Numbered from the stretch's first letter, positions 12,201-25,660 are shown. The stretch: DNA of 64,000 nucleotides from Trochalopteron elliotii (GCA_024734555.1 JANPWX010000107.1:1534673-1598672), one strand, 5' to 3'. Notes: generated from the sequence alone by a model not told the origin. Numbers and translations are program-made.

Positions 12201-13850
12201 AAATGGTGACAGAACCCCCAATTAAATGTTTTGCAAGTCAGTTCATTGTTTCAATGTTTATCCATCCACACCAACCATTCAAACTTTGGTCTTACCTGCC
12301 CCAAACTCATCTAAATCACTCAAGACTATTCTCAAGTGTTGTCTGGCAGCAGCTGACAAAGTTACTGGACAGCTTTTCTCAGCCCTGGAGAGGGTAAAAC
12401 CCCCAGTGTTTGTGTGTTAACTTTTCTTTGTATTTAGTGCACCTGAAAAACTTGAATTGGCCCTTCCCCTCTATCCCTGTCAAAATACTTTGTACCATTA
12501 GTAACTTCAACCATGTTCTCACTGTTATCAGATATTGAGTAGAGTCTAAGAAAACAATATGCAACACGTTCTATTGGAGAATTTCCCCACAAATATGTTT
12601 CTTCCCCTCAGTTTTTTCTGCCTTCACAAAAACACCAGTATTCTATTCAAGTTATCTTTTCCCCACCTTCCCCCTCCTGTTGCTTTCTAGCTGTTTTTCA
12701 GTGCACACTCAGAGAGAGAAGCACACAGTACTCTTATTCAGACAAAGAACTACCCTGCTAGCAAGCAGAACAATAAATACTCCTTTCAAAAACCTAAGCA
12801 TGGCACACTTGAGAACAAGTAAAACTGCAGCAGAGCAGCCAGACATCACTGATGATCTTGCTGTTTGTCCCACACCCCTCAAAGCAGAATTTGGCACAAA
12901 GAACAGAAGAAAGTAGCAACACAGGATGTTTTTTGGGGGGACACAAACCTGGGCACTAGGGAGAGGGGCTGTATAAAAACATGTAATTGCAGACCATATT
13001 GAAATGATGAAGGCAGGGCTGTCTGGGGCATCATGCTTCTGTTTCCTAATGGTAATATATTATGTGGAAATGCTAATGTTTGCACTATAGGCCCTCTCAG
13101 CAATATTTTGCAGCCTGAAGAACCCTTTATTTTGATTTGTTTAATTAGTTAATGAGGCTGGGGAGAAGTCCATCTTAGGGATCATTAGTTAAGGCTTTAA
13201 GACACGGAGACTGAAGAAATTGCTGCCTGAGGAAGCAGCAAAACTTCTCACTTGTCAGCAGAACACATAATTACACCAAGCACATGAGCTGCACCAGCAT
13301 TTCTTGGTCCTGATGTCCAGCTCTGCCAGGACAGGGTGCAGGTACATAACCTGAGGAAAGTGCTTGTGACTTCTTATAGCAGGAAACGTTATTTTGCATT
13401 AACAGAGAGAGACAAAAATTAGGCAAGAAAATTCAGGTTAGGTAAGTGTGGAGTTTCATTTTGCTTAATAATACAACTAGTAGAAACAACAACAACAAAA
13501 AAAATTAAAAATAAATAGATATTTTCCACATCTCTTGTCAACTTAGAGCAATTTTTCCCTTATGCCAGTATAACAACAGGTTTTGCAAAGAGTGGAAGGC
13601 AGAGATAGGGAGGTAACTCCAAAACACAAGCTCAAGCCATCCAAGTGTGAGGTGTATCTGAACAAATGCTTACTTATATTCCTTAGATATCCAAAGTCTG
13701 TTGCAGGCCAAGCTGTTTACACCTGTTACACTCTTAGTTATTAATTTTCTACAAACTATATACAAGCAGAACTTTAATAAAAAGTGCAGAACTAAACTCC
13801 ATTACGAGAGCAAATGTTCTGTTCCAGGAGACCTGTTACTGCAAGAGTTT
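9241..13850. other. Unique noncoding DNA
   Basis: No gene or mobile element is recognised. Simple features are an A-run near 10320-10334, a short G-run near 10562, and a 16-base T-run at 11316-11331. Open frames are all under 110 codons, overlap on opposite strands and have no known domain. Confidence 0.55.
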
Positions 13851-13963
13851 AATATAAATTAATAAAAATAATATAATAATAATTATTTTATAATATAAAA
13901 TCAATTAAATTAATATAAAAACTATATAAATAATAATTAATTAATATAAATGAATAATATAAG
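13851..13963. repeat. AT-rich low-complexity tract
   Basis: About 113 bases are almost pure A and T, built from irregular AATATAA, TAATAAT and TTAATTAA words. It is not a clean microsatellite. Confidence 0.9.
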
Positions 13964-14417
13964 TGAATCTGCAGTTTTTCTAAAGCAGCCAGTTTTTGAC
14001 ACACACAAACACACTGCAACTGCTTTTCTTTTGCTACCACCAGCTAAGACCAACCAGTGTGTGCTGAATTCCCACATGTTTCTTGTATGAACAGAGGCAG
14101 AGACACAGATTGCTCACCATGCTGAACCACAGACAGCAGGAGAAGCAGGAGATAACTAAACTCTGCTACTGGGTAGGCACCAGTGATACTCAGCCAAAAA
14201 AATCCTGTGAAAACACAATAAAACTTAGCTGGAAATGGACTCAAGAAAAAGAAGGGAGTGATTGGGGAAGAAAAGTCTCCTCACAGAGCAACATGAAAAG
14301 CATGTCAGGGTTCTTGCACAGAAGTGTGATGAGACTCAATACTGGCATTTCATGCAATGACTTGTTTTCCCAAAACAGAGTTGATTGGAGAATTAGGTTC
14401 TTATTAGGCTCAAAGAC
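13964..14417. other. Noncoding stretch
   Basis: A 142-codon open frame (14083-14511, plus) covers most of this and runs through the 45-bp dispersed repeat. Its predicted product is low in hydrophobic structure and matches nothing I know, and a 63-codon frame overlaps it on the other strand. I do not call it a gene. Confidence 0.45.
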
Positions 14418-14462
14418 TTCAAAAAAGCCCACACCATTCCACTTGACACAGATACTTCTATT
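14418..14462 (+). repeat. 45-bp dispersed repeat, copy 1
   Basis: This 45-base segment matches 16269-16313 in the same orientation at 43 of 45 positions. The shared core includes AAAGCCCACACCATT and ACTTGACACAGATACTTC. Similarity continues weakly to the left (TTAGGTT words) and stops sharply on the right. Confidence 0.85.
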
Positions 14463-16268
14463 CTATGCCAGAATACAACACTCTTGCAGTGAAGGTCAAA
14501 GAAGGACCTAACAACTCCCTGTCACCTCTGTTTTCCTAAAATCATCTTTACAGCATACCGAAGTTTGTGTAAAAGTCTATTCTTTCTTCTGGAAGCTTCA
14601 TCCTTATTTTGTCACCTAACTAAACTCTAAAAGCCATACTACGAGCATCTCTTCAAAGATTCAGAAAAATCTGGCCTCAGCCCACCATTCTCCCGCTCCA
14701 GCCAAGATGCACTTCACACAGAATCAAGAAAGCTTTAAATCTTCTTGGGGAAAACTATGTTTCTGGAAATTATCTTAATATTAGACTACTCTTTTGTCTC
14801 CTTCTTTCATTTCTACTCTGAGAAGTGAGGAGAAACTCAAACTTATCCCAGCTTGAATATCTCCATACCTCCAACTGTGGCCCCTGGTGTCTCTACTCCA
14901 AGTCCTAAATTTTCTTTCTGGTCCATGATGTCATTTCTTATGCTACCAGATCTTCCCAGAAAGCTGCTTCCTTAGTAAAGTGACTAAGGACAACACCTTT
15001 AGGATGCTGAAAAAATTAGGAAATACAGGTGTCTAGTTTTGGTTATTTCTCTCTCCAGGTTTCAGCTACATTTCAGGAAAATACCTCCTTGTAGATTGTC
15101 AGCAGGGGAAACAGCTAAGCAGTAAAATGCCAGGTCATTATCACTTGTGGGGATGAGGAGGTGTAATAACTGCTATATTGTAAGTAAACTTCTTAATTGT
15201 TATAGTGAGAGGAAGAAACAAAGATATCTCTGAAGTTTTCAACGCTACCAGAAAAATCTCTCTGTGGTATTTACCTTCAGGTTTGGGGCATTATACTGAA
15301 ATCAAGTTTACCTGCCATGGAAGCAAGATCCACTAGCCTCATTCACACCAAAATATACTTTGGTTACAGCCCTACTGAAATAACAGTTGCTATCAAAAGG
15401 AGTTCTTACTCAAAATTAAAACTGGATAAAAAATCCAACCCTTAAAGTACATTTTCCATATGTGTCCTTTTTTTTAGCTGCTTCAAGCTCTTGTTTTTGT
15501 TCTCTGGACCAAAATACAATAATCAGAAAGATCAGCTGGCTTAGACATGATTTCACTTTGGTTTTGATGTAATTTTGGCAAATGTCCTCAGAGAGCTGTT
15601 TTTTCTGTATTTTGGCTGCTGGATATTGGTCTCTTGGGGTTTTAACTACAATAGTTGTGTTCAATATTAAAAACTATGGTTTTAAACAGACAGAAAAGAA
15701 AACCAAAATCACCCCTTTCTCTCCCCACATCTTACTTGTGATAAGTAGAAATACATTTGATTTCCTATAACAGCAAAGTGCAGCACTTTAAGTACAACTC
15801 AGTAGAAAAAGAATAAACCATTTAGTCAAAAAGTTTCAGGTAATTTATAACACAGAAACAGAAAATGCTGTTTACATTTTAACAACATCATTATACTTTC
15901 AATGGCATTTGTGTCTGGGAATTCTGATCAGCACAGGGAGCTCATTAGGTAGCGTGAGTAGATGTAACTACTGAAGAAATGTTACAGAATTTAGGATAAA
16001 ACATATTCAATTACTGCAGTCCTTCTACAGTCTTCATTCAATTCTGAATGAAGCATTTTATCTTCCACAAAGCAAATCAAAGATCTTTTACAAAATATTT
16101 TTCAGACTATTTCCCCAACAAACTGTCAGGTAGCACTGTGTGAATAATTTCTTTTCAATTTGGCAGCTGAATTAAAACCAAGAAAAAAAGGAAACACCCC
16201 TTCCATTCATGCTGAACCAAATTCAAATAGATTTAGGTTTTATCTTAGTGGGCCAACAAAATCCAGAT
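14463..16268. other. Noncoding spacer between the two 45-bp copies
   Basis: No gene or named repeat is recognised. Two short overlapping open frames on opposite strands near 15416-15770 have no known domain. Confidence 0.5.
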
Positions 16269-16313
16269 TTCAAGAAAGCCCACACCATTTCACTTGACAC
16301 AGATACTTCTATT
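16269..16313 (+). repeat. 45-bp dispersed repeat, copy 2
   Basis: This is the partner of 14418-14462, with two substitutions (one A/G, one C/T). The two copies lie 1851 bp apart in direct orientation. They may be parts of one unrecognised old interspersed repeat or a local duplication. Confidence 0.85.
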
Positions 16314-18224
16314 AATGAAATGAAATCAGATAGAAAGAAGATTGAAACTCATCATTTATTTTGTGGCCCAGAAGAGAACATCTGGAGAGGAGGTTGAAAG
16401 TCTCAGTCCTGCTTTCTCCCATGGAAATTACAGTCCATGCCTCACTTTTTCACTGACACAGCATATCATGGCAAAACACCTACAGACAGAAGCATTATTC
16501 TCACTCTGTCCAAATGATCTTATTTAATGACAATATTAGAAAAGTTAAATATTGCCTAGAGCCCAGGCAAGAAACCAGTTCTCCTACACACTACTTTCAA
16601 TACGTTCACAAAAGCCATTCCCTCTACCAATGCAGGTTTATTTTAATATAAAGTAAACTCCAAGTGAGATCAAGGAAAACCTACATGGTGCAGTCAGGGT
16701 ACTAATGAGCTTTCATGGCCCTGATGGTTTAGCTGGGACCTTCCAACCACCTTGCCCTTTCCCCTAAATGGATGTCCTGCCTGCACCTCTCACCCTGCCC
16801 ATGGCCCATGAAGGAGGAGGAAGAGAATGGTTGGCACAATGATGGAAAATAAAGTTACATAAACTAATAGCAGAATATTATAAAAAAAAAAAAAAATTAA
16901 AAAGCTTCCACTCTACAGAGATTATATTCAGCAGGTTGCCTCTCTTCATTTTGATTAGGAAGTTTAAAAGGTCACTGGAAATTATTTGGCCTTCGGAATG
17001 TCTTGCTGAAGCAGTCAGTTCTTCTTGCAGCTAAGACACTGAAACTACAGGCTGACACAGGGAATTTTATGTCTGTGAAACATTTTCTGAGCTAGCATAA
17101 TTATATTTGAAGTTTTAGCATGATATAAACTGCTTTTAAGCCCCATAAAAAAGCTTGTGGTGGTCTGCACAACAAACCTCCCTAGTGCTGTAAGCCAGAT
17201 AGTAGTCACGAAAAATGTTTCGTTTTAACCTTTTCCATCAAACACTCAGAAATTCACCCCAAAATCACTCACTTGTTTCCACATGCATTTTTAATGTTGT
17301 GGACACGTCACAAGTCACGGGAAAAAATTTGCTGCCACAAATTACAACTAACTCTGGTAAAGAGCTATTTCTCTAGGAACAAGGGCCCCAACACAGCTGA
17401 GGAAAAAAAAAAAAAAACCACACTTAAATATAGCATGTGCAATAGTGAAATTTGCTCCTATTACTTCAGACTCCTGGGATCAAGACACCAAGTTAGTTAT
17501 AAATGCTCTGTGACGTTAAGTTTTCCAAACATACCAAAACTTTTGCTGGTAAACCATAAATTTATGAACACCACAAAACCCCAGCAGGCAAAATCGAATC
17601 TTTAGGTTAGCAGAGGCAATTCCAGTGATATCATTTTATTAGCCCATTGCTATTTCACAGCTCAGAAAGCAGTGAGCATCTAAACTAAAGCACTATCTCC
17701 CCACCAGACAGGATTTTGTAAGGAACTAAGCCATGCAAGAAAAAGGAACATGGATTATGCAAAGCTCAGTGCAATAAAATGAACAAACCCTATCTTTTTT
17801 TGCAACTGTGCAGTGCTGTTACCAGCAGGAGTGCAAAATCCCATGATGAATTTGTGAAAAGGAATGGCTTTTCTCCATCCCAGTCTGCCAAGCCAAGCTC
17901 CTACGTGCAAAGAGCCAAAGGGGTTGCCTGTGTAAGACCTCCAAAAATGGGTTGCTCTGCCTCATTTTTGGGAAAAACCTTCTCTGGGGAAACCCTAGTG
18001 GGAGCTCACAACCAGCTGCATGGTTTTCACTTGCATGGATAATGACTTTCTAAAGGAACTGGACTACAGGTATGGGGAAAAAGGGATTCTCACAATGGAG
18101 ATTACCTGTCCAAAGTCCCCCTCTCTCCCTCTGCCACTACTCCAAGGAAGCACCCCACCCCACAGCTCCCCAGGATTGACTCCATGTCTTTGAAAGAGGG
18201 TCACCAAATAAAGGTCCTATCTTT
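16314..18224. other. Unique noncoding DNA
   Basis: Contains A-runs of 15 bases at 16882-16896 and 17403-17417. No gene, LTR or LINE fragment is recognised. Open frames such as 17273-17605 lack known domains. Confidence 0.55.
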
Positions 18225-18720
18225 ACAGCAATTACCAACCAGCATGTTAGCTAATAGCCTGAGGGAATCTGAGGGCGTTTTATGCTCTAATACTCTGATC
18301 ATTAACTGTAGTAACAACCAATTTCAAGGTGATTATTGCCATTATAAGCTATGATCAATTTTTTAAACATGCTTCCATTTTTATCCAGCTTAAATCCGGT
18401 GCAATAGAGCAGGGGGAGCAGCTGTGTTGAGAATTAGACTTTTCCCCAGATTAATATCTAATTTTCCATCAAAGAGAATACAGGACACATTCTGTTAGGT
18501 TTCTAATTGTTTCTACCATAAAACTCCACCACACTGAAATGTGATCTCTAATAATTTTTAGTTTGAACTTCCTATACATAATCCATCTGACTAGATGGTC
18601 CTCAGCAAAAGCAGTTAAAGCAATTTGTTTCACTTACGTAGAGGAATAAATCAGCACTTAATTAGCTGTGGTTTATTATTAACAGCACTGGTGAGCTGAC
18701 CATATGCCATGACTTCATCC
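18225..18720. promoter_or_regulatory. Candidate regulatory element rich in homeodomain cores
   Basis: Many TAAT/ATTA cores fall in about 500 bp, including GATCATTAAC, GATTAATATCTAATTTT, CTAATTGTTT and the palindromic TAATTA at 18659-18664. CAGCTG-type and TGATCA words are also present, and there are no long homopolymers. Such clustering is common in developmental enhancers, but AT-rich DNA also makes TAAT by chance, so confidence is low. Confidence 0.2.
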
Positions 18721-19619
18721 TCTCACACAGAAAAATGAGAATATACTGATTGTTTTTATTATGTCTTTCGACACTCAGCCAGGGTTCCAACAAGATGAAG
18801 ATGGAGAGTTGTGCAATGTTACTCAATGATAAATAATAATATCCTACAACTCTTCACTCTGGCTTTCAGGATTCACCTTTATATGCTCTTTTACTGGGAC
18901 CACTTACTAACATCTCTCACAGCAGAAGAAGATATAAATATACTTTAGATTGTTTCCAGGAGATACATTACATGTAGCATAGTACATTTCTTTGTGGACC
19001 TTCAAATATACTGGCTTCAAAATGTGGCATATATTCAATTCCAGATTACTTGAGAAACAGTACGCATTTAATGTAAAGACAGACCAGAAAAAGACACACC
19101 TTCCTAATTTTTTAGACTTAATTGGGTCCATCCTGCAAATCCTCGTGAAGTCAGTACAGTACCAAATAACACAGGGTTTGATCCTCTGCCAGGACAGCCT
19201 TAAACTCTTTACTCTTTAGTAGACACAGCAGCAAAATAAAACTTTCTTGAAAACATTACGGATTGATGAACTGCTTTGGAACAAATGCAGCTGCACAGAC
19301 TTTCTCCACTCTGGACAGACCCAAAATGAACCAAAGGTCCTTTGAGATGCAGACCTATGAACCATGGTGGCACACGTGGGCACAACCTCAATTCAGCAAA
19401 TAGCAGGTGGTTTATATTTGTCAAAAAAGGAGCAGAGATCAAATCCAGATCCTTCAAATCCAAAGGCAGCCGTGAAGTTGTTACCTCTTCAGATAAGAAA
19501 AAGACTGTCCTGGACCAGTTTCTGAGGAGAGGTGGGGTTTGTCACCCTGAGCCAATGGGTCTACTCTTAAATATCTAACCAAAGATCTGTGTGGATGGTC
19601 ACACTAGAGTAACCCCAAA
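18721..19619. other. Unique noncoding DNA
   Basis: No gene or repeat is recognised. Overlapping opposite-strand frames at 18907-19219 and 19209-19578 show no known domains. Confidence 0.5.
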
Positions 19620-20265
19620 GAGGAAGGAATTGAGGGTGTTGGTGAACGAGAAGCAAGATGAGCCAGACATTTGTGCCCAGAGAAGCATCATCTTCCTGGG
19701 CTGCATCCAAAGCAGAGTGGGCAGCAGGTGAAGGAGAGGATTCTCTCTACTATGCTCTGGTGTGATCTGACCTGCATTGCTGCATCCAGATTTGTGGTTT
19801 CAACCTAAGAAGGACATGGGCCTGCTGAGGCAAGTTCAGACCAAGGTGATCAGAGGCATGGAGCACTTCTCTTAATGAGACAGATCATGAGAGTTGGGGC
19901 TCCTCAGCCTGGAGAAGTCTCTGGGGAGAGTTGATAGCAGCCATTCCATTACTTAAAGGGCTACAAGAGAGCTGGAGAGGGACTTTTTACAAGGGCATGG
20001 ATTGACAAGACAAGGTGAAATGGCTTTATACTGAAAGAGGGCAGGTTTACCTTAGGTAGAAATTCTTCCCTGACAGGGTTGTGAGGCACTGGAAGAGGTT
20101 GTCCAGAGGAACTGTGGATGCTCCATCTCTGGAAGTGTTTGAGGCCAGGCTAGATAGTGCTCTGAACAATCTGGTCTAGTGGAAGATTCCTTGCCCATGG
20201 CAGTGAAACTGGAACAAGATCATATTTAGGGTCCCTTCCAACCCAAACCATTTCTTGGTTCAAAG
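19620..20265 (+). mobile_element. CR1 LINE, 3'-end fragment (5'-truncated)
   Basis: Plus-strand CR1 landmarks appear in order: TTGAGGGTGTTGGTGAACGA, CTGGGCTGCATCCAAAG, CTCAGCCTGGAGAAGTCTC, GGGACTTTTTACAAGGGCAT, CTGAAAGAGGGCAGGTTTA, GTGAGGCACTGGAAGAGGTT, TCTGGTCTAGTGGAAG and GTCCCTTCCAACCCAAACCA. These correspond to the C-terminal part of the CR1 reverse-transcriptase ORF2 followed by the 3' UTR. Stops and indels break the frame, so it is a dead copy. The 3' terminal short repeat (ATTCTATG type) has decayed. The 5' edge near 19620 is approximate. Confidence 0.93.
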
Positions 20266-23169
20266 CCACATGCAGTGGCTTCATGAGGAAATCTTAGACA
20301 TGCTGAGGAGATGCACTGTGCCCATCAACCAGAAGGGTCAAGGAAATTAGCATACACTAACTCTATTGGAAGAGCCAAAATCAAGAGGAATGGGAACCAT
20401 GGTCTTTTCCACTAACACATTCAGGCTTCCCATCTGCAGCATCAGAGATGTGCTGGCAGAAACCATGGCATCACTACTGGATAATCCCCTCTTGTGTGTC
20501 ACCCCAAAGTTTCTTAATCTCCCTTACCTGATGTGTGTTTCATGACTAAATCTCCCCCACATTTGGAACTGTGCTGAGACCATCTGCTCTTTCCCCAGAA
20601 GAGGAGGGTAATGACTTTGGTCAGCCTGACTCAGCACCCAAAGGAGTTACTCTCCTTGTTAATACAGGTGTGCAGGAGGAGAGAAAGTAAACTAAAAATT
20701 AGGACTGTTTTAGCTGCTAAGGCTCCTCCAGAGAACTGTTGATTTCTCCCTTTCTCTTCCTCCTTGAAACACCAGGCACTTGCTCACTAACAGCCTCCTC
20801 ACAGGAGGTACCACTGAACTCTCTTGGTTATTTCCAGATCTGAAGTGACCATGTTATGTCTCCAGACAGGATTATCTGAATGAAAAAAATTCACTGAGGA
20901 GGAGTGAACACACCAAATTTCCTCTTACTTTCTCAGGACCCTTAAACTCTCAGCATGCACCACTATACTTTTATGTACCTGTGGCCACAGACTGGTTTTA
21001 GGCACAGAGCACTGCAAAGGTAAGTGGCAAAGGGTTGTTCCAGGAATATAACGGAGATAGGAGATGAACAAGGATTTACAAGTAGAGACAGTAGTTGGTC
21101 ACATGCTCTGAGCATGACAATGAAGTAATGGAATTTTTTTCCCCCCATTACACTTTATTGTCATGCTCAGATCAGGGATATCTTAGTTCTTCTCATCCTT
21201 GGTAAAATAAAATTCAAATCAGTCCCTGCAGCCAAGAAGTCTTGAACCAGACCTATTAAATCAGAGCTGCAATCAGGATGTAGATGAACAGTCACATGCA
21301 TTGACATCCTTAATCTGTTACCTTCACCCTTTTTGCTGTCACAAGTCATCCATTACAGACATCTATGGAGATTGAAGAACCATTTGCACTCTGGAAATTG
21401 ACTCTGGAAAAACTCTCTGCTGCCCCAGCAACTCTAGTCCTGTGGCAAGGGGAGGAACATGTTACAGATCACAGAAAGTTAGTCTTGTCTCTAGGCATGG
21501 CTTTTATTTTCAGCAAGGAAGGGAAGAAGCCACACAAACTCAAGGCCTGAGTAGCCACAGATCTGAACTTGGAGGACACTGGGAATCCATTAATCCTTTC
21601 AGTCTGCTGAAAAGATTCCACTTGAAAGAAGACCACAATCCAACACTTGTAAAATGTCATTTGAACAGTGCTGCTCCTCCAAGGACTGCAAGGGGCAAAG
21701 TGAATGGAAATGACACAACACACCAAGGCATGTTCCCCACAGAAAGCACCACAAACACGGTGAGACTGAAATGAAAATTATATTTATAAATAAAATGAAG
21801 TTGCACCATGACATGGCTTCCCTCATATCAGTGGAGCTCCAGGAAAAGCATCCAGCTCCCTGGTCCAGCAAAGCACTTGAGCACATGTACAACTTGAAAC
21901 TGAAAGCTACAGCACTGGTGTAATTGAGATAACATCACTTGAAATAGAATGCCACATGTAGGAGAATATCCTTATTTTTCTAAGCAGTCTGGATGGAGGT
22001 CTTAGATGTCTGGCCCTTGGTACCTGTTCTAATTACATTTCCTCTCAGTATAGGCATTATGAACCAGAGCTGGACTTGCTCAGGAAAGGGGGAAAGGATC
22101 TCTATTTGGCACAAAACCTCATTAGCCAGTGTCAGGTGCATGGTTTTGGGTTTTTTAATAACAGCTGAATGGAAAGGAAAGGGTTGTTCCTTCCAAAAGC
22201 TGTCCAATTCCCATTACTGTTAAATACTTGCTGATCTTGTAATCATCACATTCATCAGGTGCTGGATGTCATCTCATATTTTCCATGGCTTTTGGCACCT
22301 CTGTGTGGTACTACCGACTAATGGCAGCAGCATGCTGATCTTTAGCTGCCAAGTGCTGCTGGAAAGCACCCTAAATTTTCAGTGCTTCCTCACCCTGGCA
22401 GAAAGAACTGTTTCCAGTGTAATCAGGTACTCCATGAGCAAGGGAGAAAGAGACTCAGGGATTTTTTAACACATAGAAGTGATATCTCAGCAGTGAAAAC
22501 TTGTGCCAGCTCCTCAGCTGGCACAAATCATCAGAAAAGCCCACAAAGACTATGTGATTCATGGCAGCCTAAGACCTGGTCTTAACTCTCCTCAGCCCTG
22601 CTTCCATGATTTACATTAGTGCTGATCAACTGACACAGGGTGTCAAAAGCTATCAAGCTGATTGATACAGTAAACAAGGACTAAAAGTGCACAAAATACA
22701 AAGACAGTAAAGAATCAGGCCCTGTGTGCTCATCAACAGCCCCCTTTCCCATGGGATGCACTGCTCCTGTGTGGAACACACTTCCCATGAGTTGATTTCC
22801 AAGTAACGGGAATGGCTCTGTGTCAGCTCTGCTCCTGCTGGCAGCCCCAAGGGAGTTTGAGCTTGCTGCTCATCCTCTTAGCTCACAAACTTCCTCCTTA
22901 CACCCCTGCCCACAAAACAGTATTTTACAGATCTTCCAAATCTCCCTGTAAAAGCATCAGACTAAACCCTGTCCCCAGTTAAGCCTTTGTTTGTTTGTTA
23001 CCAGATTTCACCTGCCTCTGTACAGAGAGCACACAGGTGTGAAGGTGGCCCGTGGCACATCTTAGCAAAGCCCCGTGATTTGTGAGAGGATCTGTCAGCC
23101 CAAAGGAAAACCACATCTGGTTTTAAAAATGCCTTAGCCAGTGCAATTCAGCGTGCCTGCAGTGAAGTC
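20266..23169. other. Unique noncoding DNA
   Basis: Nothing beyond chance open frames is seen. The 110-codon frame at 21442-21774 (plus) overlaps three other frames on both strands between 21365 and 21892, a pattern expected without selection for coding. Confidence 0.5.
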
Positions 23170-23520
23170 AGTGAAGATGGAGACATTTACTCCAGATGTT
23201 TATCTGATCCTTGGCAAACGTGTATCCACTGATTCCTCTCCTGTTTCCTAATTGTGTTCTGATCAACTTTCTTGGAGGTTTTTTCCTCGTTCAGTAAAGC
23301 TTTGCTGAAAGTGCCTCTGCTTCAGGGACTCTTTTGAAATATGTCTCAGCTTCCAAGGGTAATGAACTCTTTTATAATAAACGCCCAGCCATAATATGAA
23401 CAATACTTGGCTTCCAGGAACTGCCTTATAATTACACGGCTCAGTATTGCATGTCAGAGGTTTGCTTCATCTTTAATATTTTATGAAGAAGTTCAGATTC
23501 TGACAGTAAAAGTATTTAAC
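23170..23520. other. Candidate conserved noncoding element (by inspection only)
   Basis: A run of complex sequence without homopolymers, with words such as ATAATAAACGCCC and ATAATTACACGGCTC and several intact CpG sites in otherwise CpG-poor DNA. Retained CpGs can point to constraint or hypomethylation. This is inference only. Confidence 0.18.
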
Positions 23521-25489
23521 CCAGAGGACCTGGAACCCTGACTATTATTTTGTAAAGTAGCCATCCAAGCTACACTTTCATGCACCACCATTATCCCTGG
23601 TGCATACTCACACTCTTTGATACTCTCTAAGTAGACACAACCACATGCTGTCCAGATGGAAACCTGGCTGCATCATTACATTATATTGAAATAACCCAAT
23701 ACCACCTGTTTCTGCTGGGGTCTCTGCCAACATTTTCCCATAAAACATTTATTTTGCTAATATTTTAGTTGGTCACCTCAGAAGGACACTTGAAGTTAAA
23801 GATTTACCACGTGTGCAGCCATGAGGAAAGGCTCAATAAAAAGAAAGAAAGCAACAAAGCTCAAGAATAGCTAGTGCTTACTGTTTAAAAGGTGGATGTT
23901 CACCTAGGCACTAGGCATTAACACTCTGCAGGGACAAAACCAAACACAGGTTTTTGGCAGTGTACATCAAGTGAATTATCTTAACTGTCTTGGTTCTCAC
24001 CTCTCATATAATTAAAGGAAAAAAACCTTTCATGCATGGAGTGGGGCTAATATATAATAACACTAATGAAAACTCATTGGGGATTTTTGTTGTTGTTTTT
24101 TATTAACCTGGATCTGTCATATTATAAAACCCTCCAGTCTCCTTTCTCTCCCCCTCTGCAGATAAAACAACTTATCCTTAGTAAATCTGTATAAATGAGA
24201 AAAGCCTTACAACTCCTAGCCTACTCGAGATGTTTAAGGTATTTATTAGATACCTTCTATAGCAGCAATAGGATTCTTTTTTATTTAGATTTTTTACTTT
24301 TAGAGACGTTTTCCTTTAAGTAAAAACAACATATCAAAATCATTCGATAAAAATTTTCCTAGCATGTCATCACTCAGGTGACACTTTATGTTCTTCAGTG
24401 TTGATCTCTGTTTGTACAAAAGCCCATCCAGTAGCTGGACTTCACACAAAGACTTTCTTCCTCACATATAAATATTTTACTTGAAGAGCAGCAAAGGTTA
24501 TTTACAATCTACTACACCCAGTATATTTTCTGAGTATCAATTATTACTATTCAATTTTAAAAGCTGTTGTTCTTCTAAGGGAGAGGTAACAATGCCACGT
24601 AAAGTGACCAACAGAACCCCACAAAGACCCAGCAGTGTTTCTTGAAATACAATAGATCAAACACACGTGAATTATCTGACAAATACAGGCACACCAATAG
24701 AGAAAAAGGATGTGATCCAAAAACAAAACCCAGAAACAGAAAAAAATGCTTACAAAGGAGGTAATCTCTAATTACAAATAAGATAGTTTCCTAAGAGCTG
24801 CAGACAATCTTACAAGAGAGGGAAAACAGTTGAAAAAATTAAAATGTGGTATTTTTTCCTGCACATTTAATATATTTAAGATACCTGTAATTCTATTAAC
24901 CTACAAAATTAAGCAACAAAAATCCACAATGAGACAATAACAGTAATTATAAAATATAGAAGAAAAGAGTGTATAAAGCAGCTTCAAGTTCACTTGCTTG
25001 GATTTGCTCTAAATATAGCCCTAGCCACTTTTATCATGTCACAGAATACTTTTATAGCTTGTAAAAGAACAGTATGAGAATTGAAAGGAAAGAGAAAGGG
25101 ACCAGTCATAAGTTTAGCCCTGTTTTGTTCCTTTCTCCTTTTCATCTTCATTCAACATCCCATTCCCAATAAAATCGCCCATTTATAACCAAACCCCTGG
25201 CTGTTGGCACAAAAGCAATTTAAATTTTTGCCTATTTTTAAAAAGCCAACTTATAACCTGAAGCCATTATAGTAATTGATTAACTATCACAAGTAAAGAA
25301 AAGTATCTATTTGACAGATTCTATTCATGGTCACATCCCTTCCCTGAAGACAGGTAGTTAGATAATTAAGCAATCCATTTCACTGCATATATGCCATACA
25401 CAAAAGCAACTGACACACAATGAATCTTGCTAAGCTTTTGTTCAACATATGAAATACTGGATAATCACCCTTTTTTATGAAAGCACTTG
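23521..25489. other. AT-rich unique noncoding DNA
   Basis: No open frame of about 60 codons or more was listed over this interval, which makes it one of the longer frame-free parts of the window. No repeat is recognised. Confidence 0.6.
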
Positions 25490-25660
25490 ACCTTTAAATT
25501 GATATCTCCCCCCCCAAAAAAAGATGGTAATCGCTACTCAAAGAGATATTGAATGCTCTGCAGCTAATCCAGAGGATCATTGCCCATTAGTCATTATTAG
25601 ATTTTTTTTTAATCTAAAGGTGAGTATTTGATTATAACAAAGAGAAAAAGAAAATACTAT
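25490..25660. other. Candidate conserved noncoding element (by inspection only)
   Basis: The segment holds GATGGTAATCGCTACTC, GCTAATCC and CATTAGTCATTATTAGATT, homeodomain- and OTX-like words packed in 170 bp. The evidence is compositional only. Confidence 0.17.

Noticed and set aside
14083..14511. 142-codon plus-strand open frame
   Set aside because: It has no recognisable domain and runs through the dispersed 45-bp repeat; codon pattern and context do not suggest a gene.
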